Below, in pieces: positions 1 through 8,223 of a stretch of 64,000 nucleotides of DNA. The stretch's first letter is position 1. Every line of letters starts with the position of its first letter. Under the pieces are notes generated by a model that saw only the letters and a list, made by a program, of their open reading frames with translations, did not search any database and was not told the DNA's origin. The stretch covers positions 128,070 through 192,069 of the forward strand of contig NZ_BAWM01000046.1 in assembly GCF_000759675.1 (NCBI RefSeq), given 5' to 3'. Source of the stretch: Neobacillus niacini. GTDB lineage: Bacteria > Bacillota > Bacilli > Bacillales > Cytobacillaceae. The translations under genes were made by a program, and so were the position numbers.

Positions 1-1308
1 TTATCTCAAGGAATCACCTTTATACTTCCAATTCGGTGACAGTGAATTAGCTAAAAAGATCCGAAAGTTGGTTTCAAGAGGAAATGGTAAAGAAATAGCG
101 GAATCAATTGAAAAGGGGAAGATTCGACCTTCAAAAAAATTAGTTGAAACTGTTGGGTCATTGCTCAAGGGGAATGAAGAGTTTGTACTATTAGATGAAC
201 AAAAGGTAGCATATGAGAAGGTAGTTAGTAAATACAACCAATTTGTTGAACAAACCGACCAAAAGAATGTAATCATCATAAAAGGTGGTCCAGGAACAGG
301 GAAATCAGTGATTGGATTAAATGTAATGAGCTATATGCTTACCAAGAAAGCATATGTCGAATATATAACCCCTAATCAAGCATTTAGGGAAGTACTTAGG
401 AAAAAGCTAATCGGAACTTCTGGCCATGTGGAAGTAAGAGACCTGTTTAAAGGTTCGGCTTCTTATGTGCACGTACCAGAAAATTACTTTGATGTCCTTA
501 TATGTGATGAAGCCCATAGATTAAAAGAGCATGGCCATATGAAAAAAAAATCGAAGGGGAAAACCAAGTTACCCAAATCATTCGGTCCTCAAGGGTAAGT
601 GTATTTTTTGTGGATGATTTACAAATGATCTCTAAAAAAGACATTGGAAGTGTAAAGGAAATTGAAAAGGAAGCGACTCGATTTGGGGCCGACATTCCCA
701 CAATCGAATTGGAATCACAATACCGCTGCTCAGGATCTGGAAATTACATCTCCTGGTTAGAAAATATCCTTTCAAATAGAAAAGAACCGATGAAACTTGA
801 AGGCGACTTTGATTTTAAAGTGATTTCAAGCCCGCACCAATTAAAAGAAGAAATCGTTGATCACCGTGGCGGCAGGCTATTAGCTGGTTACGAATGGGAT
901 TGGAATAAAACCATGGTTAACGGTAAGCTTCCCGATGATGTAGTAATTGAAGAGCACAAGTTTGCCCTGCCATGGAACGATCCTAATCGGATTGATTGGG
1001 CAATTCATCCTGTATGTTCAAACCAAATCGGATGTATTCACACCGTACAAGGTCTGGAGATGGATTATGTCGGCGTGATTATTGGAAACGACCTCGGTTA
1101 TGATGAAGAATCCAATCAGATCATTGTTAGGCGGGGAGCGTTTAAAGATAAAGGAGCAAAACCAGCTAAACCTAAAAAAGGACAAGCAGATCCAATTGTG
1201 GAGCTTGTTCGTAATACATATAAGACACTAATGACTAGAGGAATGAAGGGTTGTTATGTTTACTGCTGTGATAATGGGTTGGAAGGATATATCCAATCAC
1301 ATTTGTAG
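1..1308 (+). pseudogene. DUF2075-family helicase/ATPase, 5' end outside window, frameshifted
   Basis: The reading frame is already open at base 2, so the gene starts upstream. The first part carries a Walker A motif (GGPGTGKS, near 283-306) and a Walker B-like segment (LICDEAHRLK, near 500). It then runs off frame in a run of nine A residues at 542-550 and stops at 598. Frame 1 continues the same protein: VSVFFVDDLQMI near 598-633, a YRCSGSGNYISW segment, HTVQGLEMDYVGV, and an end at 1308. Restoring one A to the run would give one continuous protein. DUF2075 proteins are superfamily 1-like P-loop ATPases common in defence islands and often fused to nuclease domains. The loss could be real, a homopolymer sequencing error, or be rescued by slippage on the A run. 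Confidence 0.8.
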
Positions 1309-1944
1309 ACTTTGAAAATATAGCTGTAAAAAAAAGAGAGAGATTTATTGAATATAATGGGGGAGAGGTACAATGCCGTATTTATGGCTAATAAGTCACC
1401 AAAGAAGATTAGGATATGAATAAGATCTTAGCTGATTGCTACCAAATTACAACCTTACTATTAGAACATACTGTAGAACATTTGGAAGGTGCCTGTGCCT
1501 TTTATTATTTCGACCAGATATGAATTAATTTTGTTTTGCACAAATTTTGCAAATTAATAATTTTTTTACACAAGTTTATACACACATTCTCTTGATATAA
1601 ATAAAAAAAAGTTTGGTTCATTGATTAAATACATTAATAGTATAAAGGCAATGTAAAACAATAAAAGCACCACTTTATTTTATGAATATATTTTGTAATT
1701 GCTATAACTTATTCATCCAGACAAAGGATATATATATATAGATTATGTTTTAATTTTATTATAAATAATGAGTACTTTAATTTAAAGGATGGTTTCAATT
1801 AATTGGTCGATATAAAATATTAGTTGATTAAAAATGTTTAATTAGCTTTATAAAAACAATCTAATCAAGATTTATGGACTTGAGGGGAAATGAGTTATTT
1901 TTTTATACTACATTAATCAAAAAAATAATAAAGGAGGCTTTTTA
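1309..1944. other. AT-rich intergenic region, no gene recognised
   Basis: About 630 bases of very AT-rich sequence. A short possible ORF of about 30 codons near 1416-1520 matches no family I know. No reverse transcriptase or structured retron-like RNA is visible, so the ATPase/HNH pair downstream looks like stand-alone Septu. A ribosome-binding site (AAGGAGG, 1931-1937) ends the region 7 bases before the next gene. Confidence 0.5.
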
Positions 1945-3399
1945 GTGAAATTTTTTATAACGGGCTTTGGAGTGAAAAAATCCAAAGAGGGTATGCACTT
2001 GGTTCAAGATCATTGGGATGATTTTGGTTTTAATACTTTATATAGTATGTTCTATGTTAATGCTAAAGAAGAAATCCATATTGGTTATATAAAGATTGGA
2101 CAAAAGAATATGGAGAATGGACGACCAGATTTAGAAAATGAATTTGACAATTTACATGAAGATTTTTTCTCAGTTGGCACAGATGTTAAATATTATAAAA
2201 ACATAAAAATGTTAGGTAAGGCAATTCGTGAAGATATATTATCTTCATTAAACGATATTGCATATTCAGAAAGTGCATATGAAATAGCTAAAAAAGAGTT
2301 GGTTACAAAAAAATCACTTTTAAGAGATATTTATCCTAGTCAAATAAAAAATCAGTTTAACAGGATTGCTTATGGTGGAGTACCATTAACACCATACGAA
2401 TTCGCTTTTATCATGAAACATTCGAAAAGTGATAAAAATCGGTTAGATTTCTCTGTTGAACCCAACTCACTACCTCCAACAAATATACATGCAATAATAG
2501 GAAGTAATGGGACTGGTAAAACTACAACCCTTAAAGGAATCTTAAACGAATATATTAACAATAGGAATGAATTAAATATTGAATTTTCTAATGCTATTTT
2601 TATTTCTTTTAGTTTATTTGATAGGAGTAATGAATTATTTAAGAAGATTAATAAAGAAGATGTTAAATTTTCTTATATTGGTTCTTGTAAAGAAGATGGC
2701 AGCAATAAATCTCACAATGAAATAGTTTCTGAATTCGTAGCCTCAGTAAATAATTTAATAAGAATGAAAAAATTAGAGAGTTTTTGCGATGCATTAGAAA
2801 TTTTAGAAGGAGACATAAACTTAGCAGACTATGAAATTAAAGAAATTATTTCTGGATTTATAGAAGAGGAACAATCTAAAGAAAATATAAATAATTTTAA
2901 AGATAAATTAGCAATGATATTTTCTAATTGTAGTTCGGGTCATCAAATAACATTACTTACAACTGTAAGATTAATTGAACTTATAGTTGAAAAAACATTG
3001 ATAATTATTGATGAACCAGAAACTCATTTACATCCACCTTTATTATCAGCTTTTATTAGATGTATCTCTGAATTAATAATTAATACTAATGCGGTTGCTA
3101 TAATGGCAACACATTCCCCAGTTGTGTTGCAAGAAATACCACGAAATTGTATTTCGATTTTAAGAAAGAGTGGTGCCTATACTAGCGTATTTAGACCGAA
3201 AATTGAGACTTTCGGTGAAAATATAGGAGTCTTAACGGAAGAAGTTTTCGGGTTAGAAATTCAAAACACAGGTTTTCATACGTTACTGAAAAAAATAATA
3301 GATTCCTCTCAAGATTACGAAGAGGTATTAGAGGAATTTAATTATGAGCTTAGTATTGATGCTAAATCTATAATTAGAGCCTATATAAATGGTAAATGA
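1945..3399 (+). CDS. ptuA: Septu-type defence ATPase (PtuA-like)
   Basis: A 484-aa ABC/SMC-type ATPase. GTG start, chosen for the AAGGAGG at 1931-1937. Walker A is GSNGTGKT (residues 186-193) and Walker B with catalytic Glu is LIIIDEPETHLHPP (Asp356-Glu357). The 'ATHSPVVLQEIP' segment near residue 390 is the usual H-loop region of OLD/RecF-like ATPases. An N-terminal extension of about 180 residues precedes the ATPase core, as in PtuA. The next gene, 25 bases on, encodes an HNH nuclease of the PtuB type. In Septu the ATPase and nuclease form a complex that limits phage growth. The family call rests on the gene pair; other ATPase-HNH pairs, such as retron effectors, use the same domains. Confidence 0.8.
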   Translation: MKFFITGFGVKKSKEGMHLVQDHWDDFGFNTLYSMFYVNAKEEIHIGYIKIGQKNMENGRPDLENEFDNLHEDFFSVGTDVKYYKNIKMLGKAIREDILSSLNDIAYSESAYEIAKKELVTKKSLLRDIYPSQIKNQFNRIAYGGVPLTPYEFAFIMKHSKSDKNRLDFSVEPNSLPPTNIHAIIGSNGTGKTTTLKGILNEYINNRNELNIEFSNAIFISFSLFDRSNELFKKINKEDVKFSYIGSCKEDGSNKSHNEIVSEFVASVNNLIRMKKLESFCDALEILEGDINLADYEIKEIISGFIEEEQSKENINNFKDKLAMIFSNCSSGHQITLLTTVRLIELIVEKTLIIIDEPETHLHPPLLSAFIRCISELIINTNAVAIMATHSPVVLQEIPRNCISILRKSGAYTSVFRPKIETFGENIGVLTEEVFGLEIQNTGFHTLLKKIIDSSQDYEEVLEEFNYELSIDAKSIIRAYINGK

Positions 3400-3424
3400 T
3401 TAATGAGTTAAGCGAGGTAAATTT

Positions 3425-4198
3425 GTGGATAAATTAATTGAGCCATCAATTTCTATAGAAGAGTTTTATATAGAACTTATTGAAAATAAACGAAATAATG
3501 AAAAAAATAACTTCCTCAAAAACAGACTTTCAAAAATAAAAGATGTATTAATTTCTGAGGAAAAAAACTATATTGACTTGGCCAAAACTAGTACACTCCA
3601 TACTATAGTAGAACACACTGAGATACAAATTCCAAAATCTTCAGATGTTGTTACTAAAGATGAGATGGAATCTTTGTATACACAGAATCTTGTAAGCAGT
3701 CCAAATTCAGGTGATAGAGGACGTGAAGTGTATGATTATTTAAAATCTCTTGCACTTGATAAAATGTGTCCCTATTGCTCCATAACTAAAGCAAGAACTC
3801 TAGATCACTATTTACCTAAAGCTAAATTTCCTACATTTGCGGTAACACCAGTCAATTTAGTTCCTTGTTGTAGAGATTGTAATAGTGAGAAAGATGCGAG
3901 CTTTTCAAATGCTGCAAACGAGATGTTCATACATCCATATTATGATGATGTTAATAATTTTATTTGGTTGGTAGCTATAGTTGAAGAGAATGTTTGGCCA
4001 ATTAGTTTTAAATATAATGTAAAAATATCTTACAATCAAAATTCCCTATTATCTAACAGAATTGCACATCAGTATGAATTATTAGACCTAAATAGTACTT
4101 TTAGTGATAAAGCAAACCGGCAATTTCGATATCGTTTAAAAAGTATAGTTGATAACTATAATAGTGGAGATATTGAGGCCGAAAAATTTTCCTACTAG
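3425..4198 (+). CDS. ptuB: Septu-type HNH nuclease (PtuB-like), C-terminus frameshifted
   Basis: The HNH core is complete: CPYC (Cys115, Cys118), LDHYLPK (Asp127-His128), then NLVPCCRDCN with Cys149 and Cys152 as the second zinc pair. The LDHxLPKxxxP.F...P.NLVPCC..CN arrangement is typical of PtuB. GTG start. The present frame ends in EKFSY at 4198. The +1 neighbouring frame carries a continuing protein (FLLESEQSCRNAELNSWEA onward) ending at 4344. One T lost from the T run at 4187-4190 explains the break. The full protein would be about 306 residues. The catalytic domain is intact, so the truncated product could still cut, but the lost tail may be needed to bind PtuA. Confidence 0.75.
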   Translation: MDKLIEPSISIEEFYIELIENKRNNEKNNFLKNRLSKIKDVLISEEKNYIDLAKTSTLHTIVEHTEIQIPKSSDVVTKDEMESLYTQNLVSSPNSGDRGREVYDYLKSLALDKMCPYCSITKARTLDHYLPKAKFPTFAVTPVNLVPCCRDCNSEKDASFSNAANEMFIHPYYDDVNNFIWLVAIVEENVWPISFKYNVKISYNQNSLLSNRIAHQYELLDLNSTFSDKANRQFRYRLKSIVDNYNSGDIEAEKFSY

Positions 4199-4396
4199 AA
4201 TCAGAACAGTCATGCCGAAATGCTGAATTAAATTCATGGGAAGCATGTATGTATATTGCACTATTAAATTCAGACTGGTTTTTAACAGAAGCTATTCAGA
4301 ATCTTGAAGCACAATATGAATTAAAAAGTGGAGTTGAAGTATAAATTTTATAGATTTAGTTTTGTCTAATATATGAATATAAAATTGCTACACCCA

Positions 4397-4427
4397 GAAA
4401 CCTGATAATTAGTGATTATCAGGTTTC
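4397..4427. terminator. Perfect 13-bp hairpin after ptuAB
   Basis: GAAACCTGATAAT at 4397-4409 pairs perfectly with ATTATCAGGTTTC at 4415-4427 around a 5-base loop. It lies 53 bases after the ancestral ptuB stop. No long T tract follows, so termination is probable rather than certain. Confidence 0.6.
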
Positions 4428-4946
4428 CTAAAATTGTGATTATAGCTATTTTTTTAGGTAAGTAAGTTCACATCGGAAAAAGAGAAGATAATTTATTCTC
4501 TATTACTTTTAAAACCTAGGGACGTATTTTAATTTTACATTTCTGTAAAAGTTTCCACCACAAGTTGGTCAAATTTTCATATCTTCGAATCCTTATCATA
4601 CACAACTGCTGCATTTTGTTAATTTCCTCTCTATCTAATTGCTTTCTTCTTGGTATAGAGGAAAAGAAATTAAAATTAATATTAGAGGTTGGTCCTATTA
4701 ATGACGGTAATATAAGGTTAGATTTGATGGGACGGATAGTGGAACATGCGAGGGGTTTGTTTACAGCTACAAGATCAGCATTAACGAATATTAACTGAAC
4801 ATATACCAGAGTGATGAACAAAACTGTATAAATGACTGGCGATTCCAAACATTAATTGAACGTTAGTCATCTTTTAAAGGAATTTAATATAACAAGTTAA
4901 TACTTTTGGGAGAAATATAAATTATTTTATAATTAAAATAAATTAT
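4428..4946. other. Decayed accessory DNA, nothing recognised
   Basis: A 77-codon open frame on + (4565-4798) and a 110-codon frame on - (4516-4848) overlap here. The - frame ends in a basic, Trp-rich segment that resembles a transposase tail, but I cannot assign it. No convincing ribosome-binding site precedes either. Best read as debris next to the IS21 relic. Confidence 0.35.
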
Positions 4947-5318
4947 AAGGTTAAGTTTATCTCGGCTGCAGAACTAGTAGAAGAACTCCATTTGTATAAT
5001 GAAGAACACAAGCTAGGTCCATTGGAAAAGAGGTGGCTCAAATTTGAATTGATCATTATTGACGAGCTGGGTTACGTGCCATTCACGAAAATTGGGTCAG
5101 AACTCTTGGTTCTAATTCTTTGCCGGTCGCTACGAACGGTATAGCGTGATGATTACTACAAATCTAGAATTAAAGGAATGGACCTCCGTTTTTGGAGATG
5201 AAAAAATGACCGCAGCTCTCTAGACCGACTAACCCATAAAGCTCATATCCTCATTATTAATGGAGAAAAGTATCGATTTAGACAAAGTATGAAACAAAGG
5301 GATGAGAGTGACCAATAG
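4947..5318 (+). pseudogene. IS21-family istB (helper ATPase) fragment
   Basis: The broken translation gives SAAELVEELHLYNEE, then LIIIDELGYVPF (Walker B of IstB), then FAGRYERYSVMITTN, DEKMTAALLDRLTHKAHIL and NGEKYRFRQSM. These follow the order of the C-terminal half of IstB, the AAA+ partner of the IS21 transposase. At least two frameshifts and a stop interrupt it, and the Walker A half and all of istA are missing. Confidence 0.8.
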
Positions 5319-5332
5319 GCCAGGCGCGCGAG

Positions 5333-5375
5333 GAGTTTAGGATATCTTGCCCCGAGGGGCAAGATACCCTAAACT
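5333..5375. repeat. Long near-perfect palindrome with 2-base loop
   Basis: The left arm at 5333-5353 pairs with 5356-5375 (GAGTTTAGG...TATCTTGCCCC against GGGGCAAGATA...CCTAAACTC), about 20 pairs with one interruption. It is GC-richer than its surroundings and lies between the istB fragment and the presumed IS21 end. There is no T tract, so it is more a cruciform or mobile-element end structure than a simple terminator. Confidence 0.65.
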
Positions 5376-5862
5376 CCAATTCCTCCCCCAAATATGGAAA
5401 TAACACAGAATGAAGTGGCTCAAATTTGAAGTGATCACTCCGACTCAAATTAATATTGACAATTACACATGTCATCGAGACCACACTTTAGAGTCGCTTA
5501 GAATTGCTTAAAAGGATTCTAGTAATTATCCTCATTCAGTTAAACTTAGTAATTAATTTGATGAAACTGTGTAAGCCTGATGAGGTGTTAGGCACGGTTA
5601 TACATACCTATCCAGTCGGAATATATCCAATACGACTCAAAATAATAGTTATTCTAATGAATAAATTAGTGGTGAAAGCCATTACATATCAATATAGGAA
5701 GATAAGGAATTACAAGATCTAAAAAATCTGATTGACCCGACTGTTATATTTTATCAGTACGATTAGAAAGGCTTTAAGGGACATGGAAGAAATGGTAAGA
5801 TAGCACTATGTTACATTTTATTCCAAAGTGTAAACAGACAATAAGGAGAGGAGGTAGAAGGG
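5376..5862. other. IS21 tail remnant and upstream region of the endonuclease
   Basis: The stretch near 5410-5460 (GTGGCTCAAATTTGAAGTGA and following) has the look of the non-coding tail found after istB in Bacillus IS21 elements. The rest, to 5862, holds no recognised gene. A strong ribosome-binding site (GGAGAGGAGG) precedes the endonuclease start. I see no controller-protein gene. Confidence 0.4.
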
Positions 5863-6648
5863 ATGAGTCAAGAAAAGTTAAGTGAGGATGCCTTAAATCA
5901 GATAATAAAAAGGGCAAAAGACTTTTTCAAAGATGAGATTGTACCTAGCCATAAAGCTAATACACTAAAACTTAAAAAATTAAAACAGTTTAACCTTAAT
6001 CCTTTTTTGGACAAGTATAAAGCAAGTTTTCTAACAGGAAATGATGACCCTGAGAGTATTGCGAGAGCTTTAATCTATCCAAGAGTATTAGGTACATCCA
6101 TTAATACAATTTTTGGGGACAGACTACAGAAATTTTGTAGTGAGGTATTAGAGGGATTTGCCTCCACTACATCAGGCATTGATATTGAGTTTATTGATAA
6201 GGTGGATGGGAGGAAAAAATACTGCCAAATAAAGGCAGGCCCAAATACAATCAATAAGGATGATATTGAAACAATTAAAGGTCATTTTCAAGGGGTAAAG
6301 AACCTTGCAAGGACTAATAAATTAAGTATCAGCTTTGATGATTTAGTAGTAGGAGTTTTTTATGGTACTCCTGAGGATTTAAGCAATCATTATAAGACAA
6401 TCAATAAAGAATACCCTGTTATTGTTGGTCAAGAATTTTGGTACAGACTATCAGGAGAAATTGACTTTTATCAAAAGTTGACTGATGCAATTGGAGATGT
6501 TGCCTCTGAGGTAGATAGCTCTGAAATGATTGAGAATGTAATTAAAACACTAGCTAAAGAGGTTGAGGATACATTAAAGCCTAAGAAGTTAGAGCCTACA
6601 ATTGAAAAGAAGATAGCTGCTGAGGATAAAGGAAAATATGATGTATAA
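5863..6648 (+). CDS. Type II restriction endonuclease, EcoO109I/PmeII-like family
   Basis: A 261-aa protein with the hallmark stretches of this family: NPFL near residue 46, ALIYPRVLGTSINTIFG (69-85), and the PD-(D/E)xK-type site GIDIEF...YCQIKAGPNTI, with Asp107, Gln122 and Lys124 as probable catalytic residues. EcoO109I recognises RGGNCCY and leaves three-base overhangs; whether this enzyme shares that specificity cannot be read from the sequence. It converges on its presumed methyltransferase (8224-9561), now separated from it by an IS3 element. ATG start with GGAGG a few bases upstream. The gene is intact, so the cell should depend on the methyltransferase. Confidence 0.8.
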   Translation: MSQEKLSEDALNQIIKRAKDFFKDEIVPSHKANTLKLKKLKQFNLNPFLDKYKASFLTGNDDPESIARALIYPRVLGTSINTIFGDRLQKFCSEVLEGFASTTSGIDIEFIDKVDGRKKYCQIKAGPNTINKDDIETIKGHFQGVKNLARTNKLSISFDDLVVGVFYGTPEDLSNHYKTINKEYPVIVGQEFWYRLSGEIDFYQKLTDAIGDVASEVDSSEMIENVIKTLAKEVEDTLKPKKLEPTIEKKIAAEDKGKYDV

Positions 6649-6708
6649 CAAAAAGAGGGAGGATGCTGCACATAACCCTGTCAAGTAGACAATGAAAAAA
6701 AGAGAACA

Positions 6709-7575
6709 CTAAGCTGCGGCCTTTTCTCGGTATTCAATCGGGGAAAGGCCTTTAAATTTTTCTTGGAATCGTTCCTTATTATAAAACTCAATGTACTCCT
6801 GGACAGCCTGATATGCTTCCTCAAGGGTTTTAGGACGCACTAAATACAACTTCTCTGTCTTTAAATGTGAGAAGAAACATTCAATACAAGCATTATCGTG
6901 GCAATTTCCTTTTCTAGAATGACTTCCTTGGATTTTAAGCTCCTTTACATGATTCTCATATGTTCTAGTTGTATATTGGAAACCTTGATCTGAGTGGATA
7001 AGTGCATTCTTGGCAAAAGGTACTCCTTCTAATTGTTTTAACGTATTTAATACTAATTCAAGGTCGTTCCTTTCAGATAATTGCCAAGCTACAATCTCAT
7101 TATTATATAAATCTAAAACCGCTGATAGATAGGCAAAATTTTCTCCTACCCGCACATACGTAATATCCGTAACTAGCTTCTCAGACCGATTTTCTGCAAA
7201 AAACTCTCTGTTAAGTACGTTAGGAAATACAACAGATCCTCTACGTCCGTAGAACGGTCTTTTCTTACGAATAACAGATTTTATTCCCAATTCCCGCATT
7301 AAACGACGTACACGTTTGTGATTTACAACAATGCCTTCTCTAAATAAAGCCCGCCTCATTCGTTTATAGCCATAGTAGGGGTGTAATTTATAAATGGCTA
7401 GAATATGTTCCTTTAGCAATACATCCTCTTCCATACGAATAGACCGTTTAGACCGACTATTACACCATTTGTAGTATCCTGCTTTAGATACCTCACCAAT
7501 CTTAAGAAGCCACGCAAGTGGGTGCTTTTTCCTTAATTGATCAATGATTTGAAACCTTTCTGCCTTTAAGACCAC
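6709..7575 (-). CDS. IS3-family transposase OrfB (DDE catalytic part)
   Basis: Contains the rve/DDE core: TDITYV (first Asp), LIHSDQGFQYT (second Asp) and NACIECFFSHLKTEK (Glu), preceded by the HTH_21-like YGYKRMRRAL region. It lies in the -1 frame relative to OrfA and overlaps it by 10 bases. It is probably made mainly as an OrfAB fusion; an independent GTG start at 7575 is possible but has no clear ribosome-binding site. No stops interrupt it, so the element may still be active. Confidence 0.9.
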   Translation of the reverse strand: MVLKAERFQIIDQLRKKHPLAWLLKIGEVSKAGYYKWCNSRSKRSIRMEEDVLLKEHILAIYKLHPYYGYKRMRRALFREGIVVNHKRVRRLMRELGIKSVIRKKRPFYGRRGSVVFPNVLNREFFAENRSEKLVTDITYVRVGENFAYLSAVLDLYNNEIVAWQLSERNDLELVLNTLKQLEGVPFAKNALIHSDQGFQYTTRTYENHVKELKIQGSHSRKGNCHDNACIECFFSHLKTEKLYLVRPKTLEEAYQAVQEYIEFYNKERFQEKFKGLSPIEYREKAAA

Positions 7576-7868
7576 TCCTTCCCATGTAGATTTGGATTGC
7601 GCTTTTTTAGGTATTCTACCTGCGCTTTCAAGTAAGCATTTTCATCCTCTAAGCTATTAAAATTCCTTTTATTCCACTGTCCTCTTAGATCTTCAAAAGA
7701 CACATTATTCCTTACTTTCTTTACCCACTCGGCAATTTGGGCATCACTCTTAATCCCAAAGCGTTCTCGAAGCTGTCGGTAGGACCAGCCCTCCTCCAGC
7801 TTCAAACGAACTACCTCACGTTTTAATTCCTCTGTATATGTACTAAATGTTTGTCCCTTTTTGGCCAT
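7566..7868 (-). CDS. IS3-family transposase OrfA (HTH, DNA-binding)
   Basis: A basic HTH_Tnp_1-type protein (YTEELKREVVRLKLEEGWSY... followed by a leucine-zipper-like tail). The ATG at 7868 (MAKKGQTF) is preferred over a longer frame because GGGAGGGG lies 7 bases upstream. OrfA binds the IS ends and, through -1 frameshifting, supplies the N-terminus of the full transposase. Confidence 0.85.
   Translation of the reverse strand: MAKKGQTFSTYTEELKREVVRLKLEEGWSYRQLRERFGIKSDAQIAEWVKKVRNNVSFEDLRGQWNKRNFNSLEDENAYLKAQVEYLKKRNPNLHGKEWS
7602..7608 (-). promoter_or_regulatory. A AAA AAG slippery heptamer in orfA
   Basis: Read on the - strand in the orfA frame, the codons are CTA AAA AAG, giving the classical IS3/IS150 A-AAA-AAG -1 frameshift heptamer. 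After slippage the frame reads AQSKSTWEGVVLKAERF into OrfB without a stop. Confidence 0.85.
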
Positions 7869-7981
7869 AGAAAAATCCCCTCCCAGGAAGACTATTAAGA
7901 ACATCATACATGCTCTCTTTTTTTAATGTCTACCTGTAGGGGATAATACCATGCTGTATATGGCATCCTCCTCTTTTTCAT

Positions 7982-8188
7982 TTATAAACAATACTTTAAT
8001 TCTTCCTCAGCCTCTGCAAGTGTTTTAGCGATATAAGGAACATTAAAAGCATCAATATCAGTAACATCCTCATGTAGGATAAGGTATCTTTCAATTACCG
8101 TATCTTTTCCATCAAAATGGCTCTCAGGAATAAGCTCCTCTTTTTCATAAAACCAATTGTGTAATCCATACATCTTTTTAATTAGCAT
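7982..8188 (-). CDS. Small acidic protein downstream of the C5 methyltransferase
   Basis: A 68-aa protein I do not recognise. It is acidic with aromatic residues near the N-terminus (GLHNWFYEKEEL) and a C-terminal helix (IAKTLAEAEEELKY). AAAGGAGAGA precedes the ATG at 8188. It begins 36 bases after the methyltransferase stop on the same strand, so the two are very likely one operon, and its stop abuts the split R/M terminator. Its place inside the restriction-modification unit suggests an accessory role such as an inhibitor or repair helper, but that is inference. Confidence 0.6.
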   Translation of the reverse strand: MLIKKMYGLHNWFYEKEELIPESHFDGKDTVIERYLILHEDVTDIDAFNVPYIAKTLAEAEEELKYCL

Positions 8189-8223
8189 TTACTATCTCTC
8201 CTTTAACCCAATTATGGATTCAA

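Larger units (their letters stand above)
6671..7952 (-). mobile_element. IS3-family insertion sequence (IS150-like group), apparently intact
   Basis: The element carries orfA and orfB on the - strand with a programmed frameshift site. Related ends are seen at 6684-6706 (GTAGACAATGAAAAAAAGAG) and, inverted, at 7914-7934 (GTAGACATTAAAAAAAGAGA). CAT at 6671-6673 and at 7950-7952 may be the target duplication, so the exact boundary is uncertain by a few bases. Length is about 1.28 kb. Confidence 0.8.
6650..7978. terminator. Convergent R/M terminator split by IS3
   Basis: Just after the endonuclease stop lies AAAAAGAGGGAGGATGC (6650-6666). Just after the stop of the small methyltransferase-linked gene on the other strand lies GCATCCTCCTCTTTTT (7963-7978). 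These are reverse complements apart from one extra G, with A/T tracts on the outside. Joined, they make a classic bidirectional terminator hairpin. The IS3 copy sits in its loop. Confidence 0.75.

Noticed and set aside
1309..1944. Retron ncRNA/RT upstream of the ATPase-HNH pair
   Set aside because: No reverse transcriptase ORF and no msr/msd-like inverted structure was seen; the AT-rich spacer looks inert.
4516..4848. 110-codon minus-strand ORF as a gene
   Set aside because: No ribosome-binding site, and it overlaps another weak ORF in a decayed region. The basic tail is only vaguely transposase-like.
5504..5722. 72-codon plus-strand ORF before the endonuclease
   Set aside because: No ribosome-binding site, low-complexity Ile/Leu-rich translation and no motif; not the controller protein of the RM system as far as can be seen.
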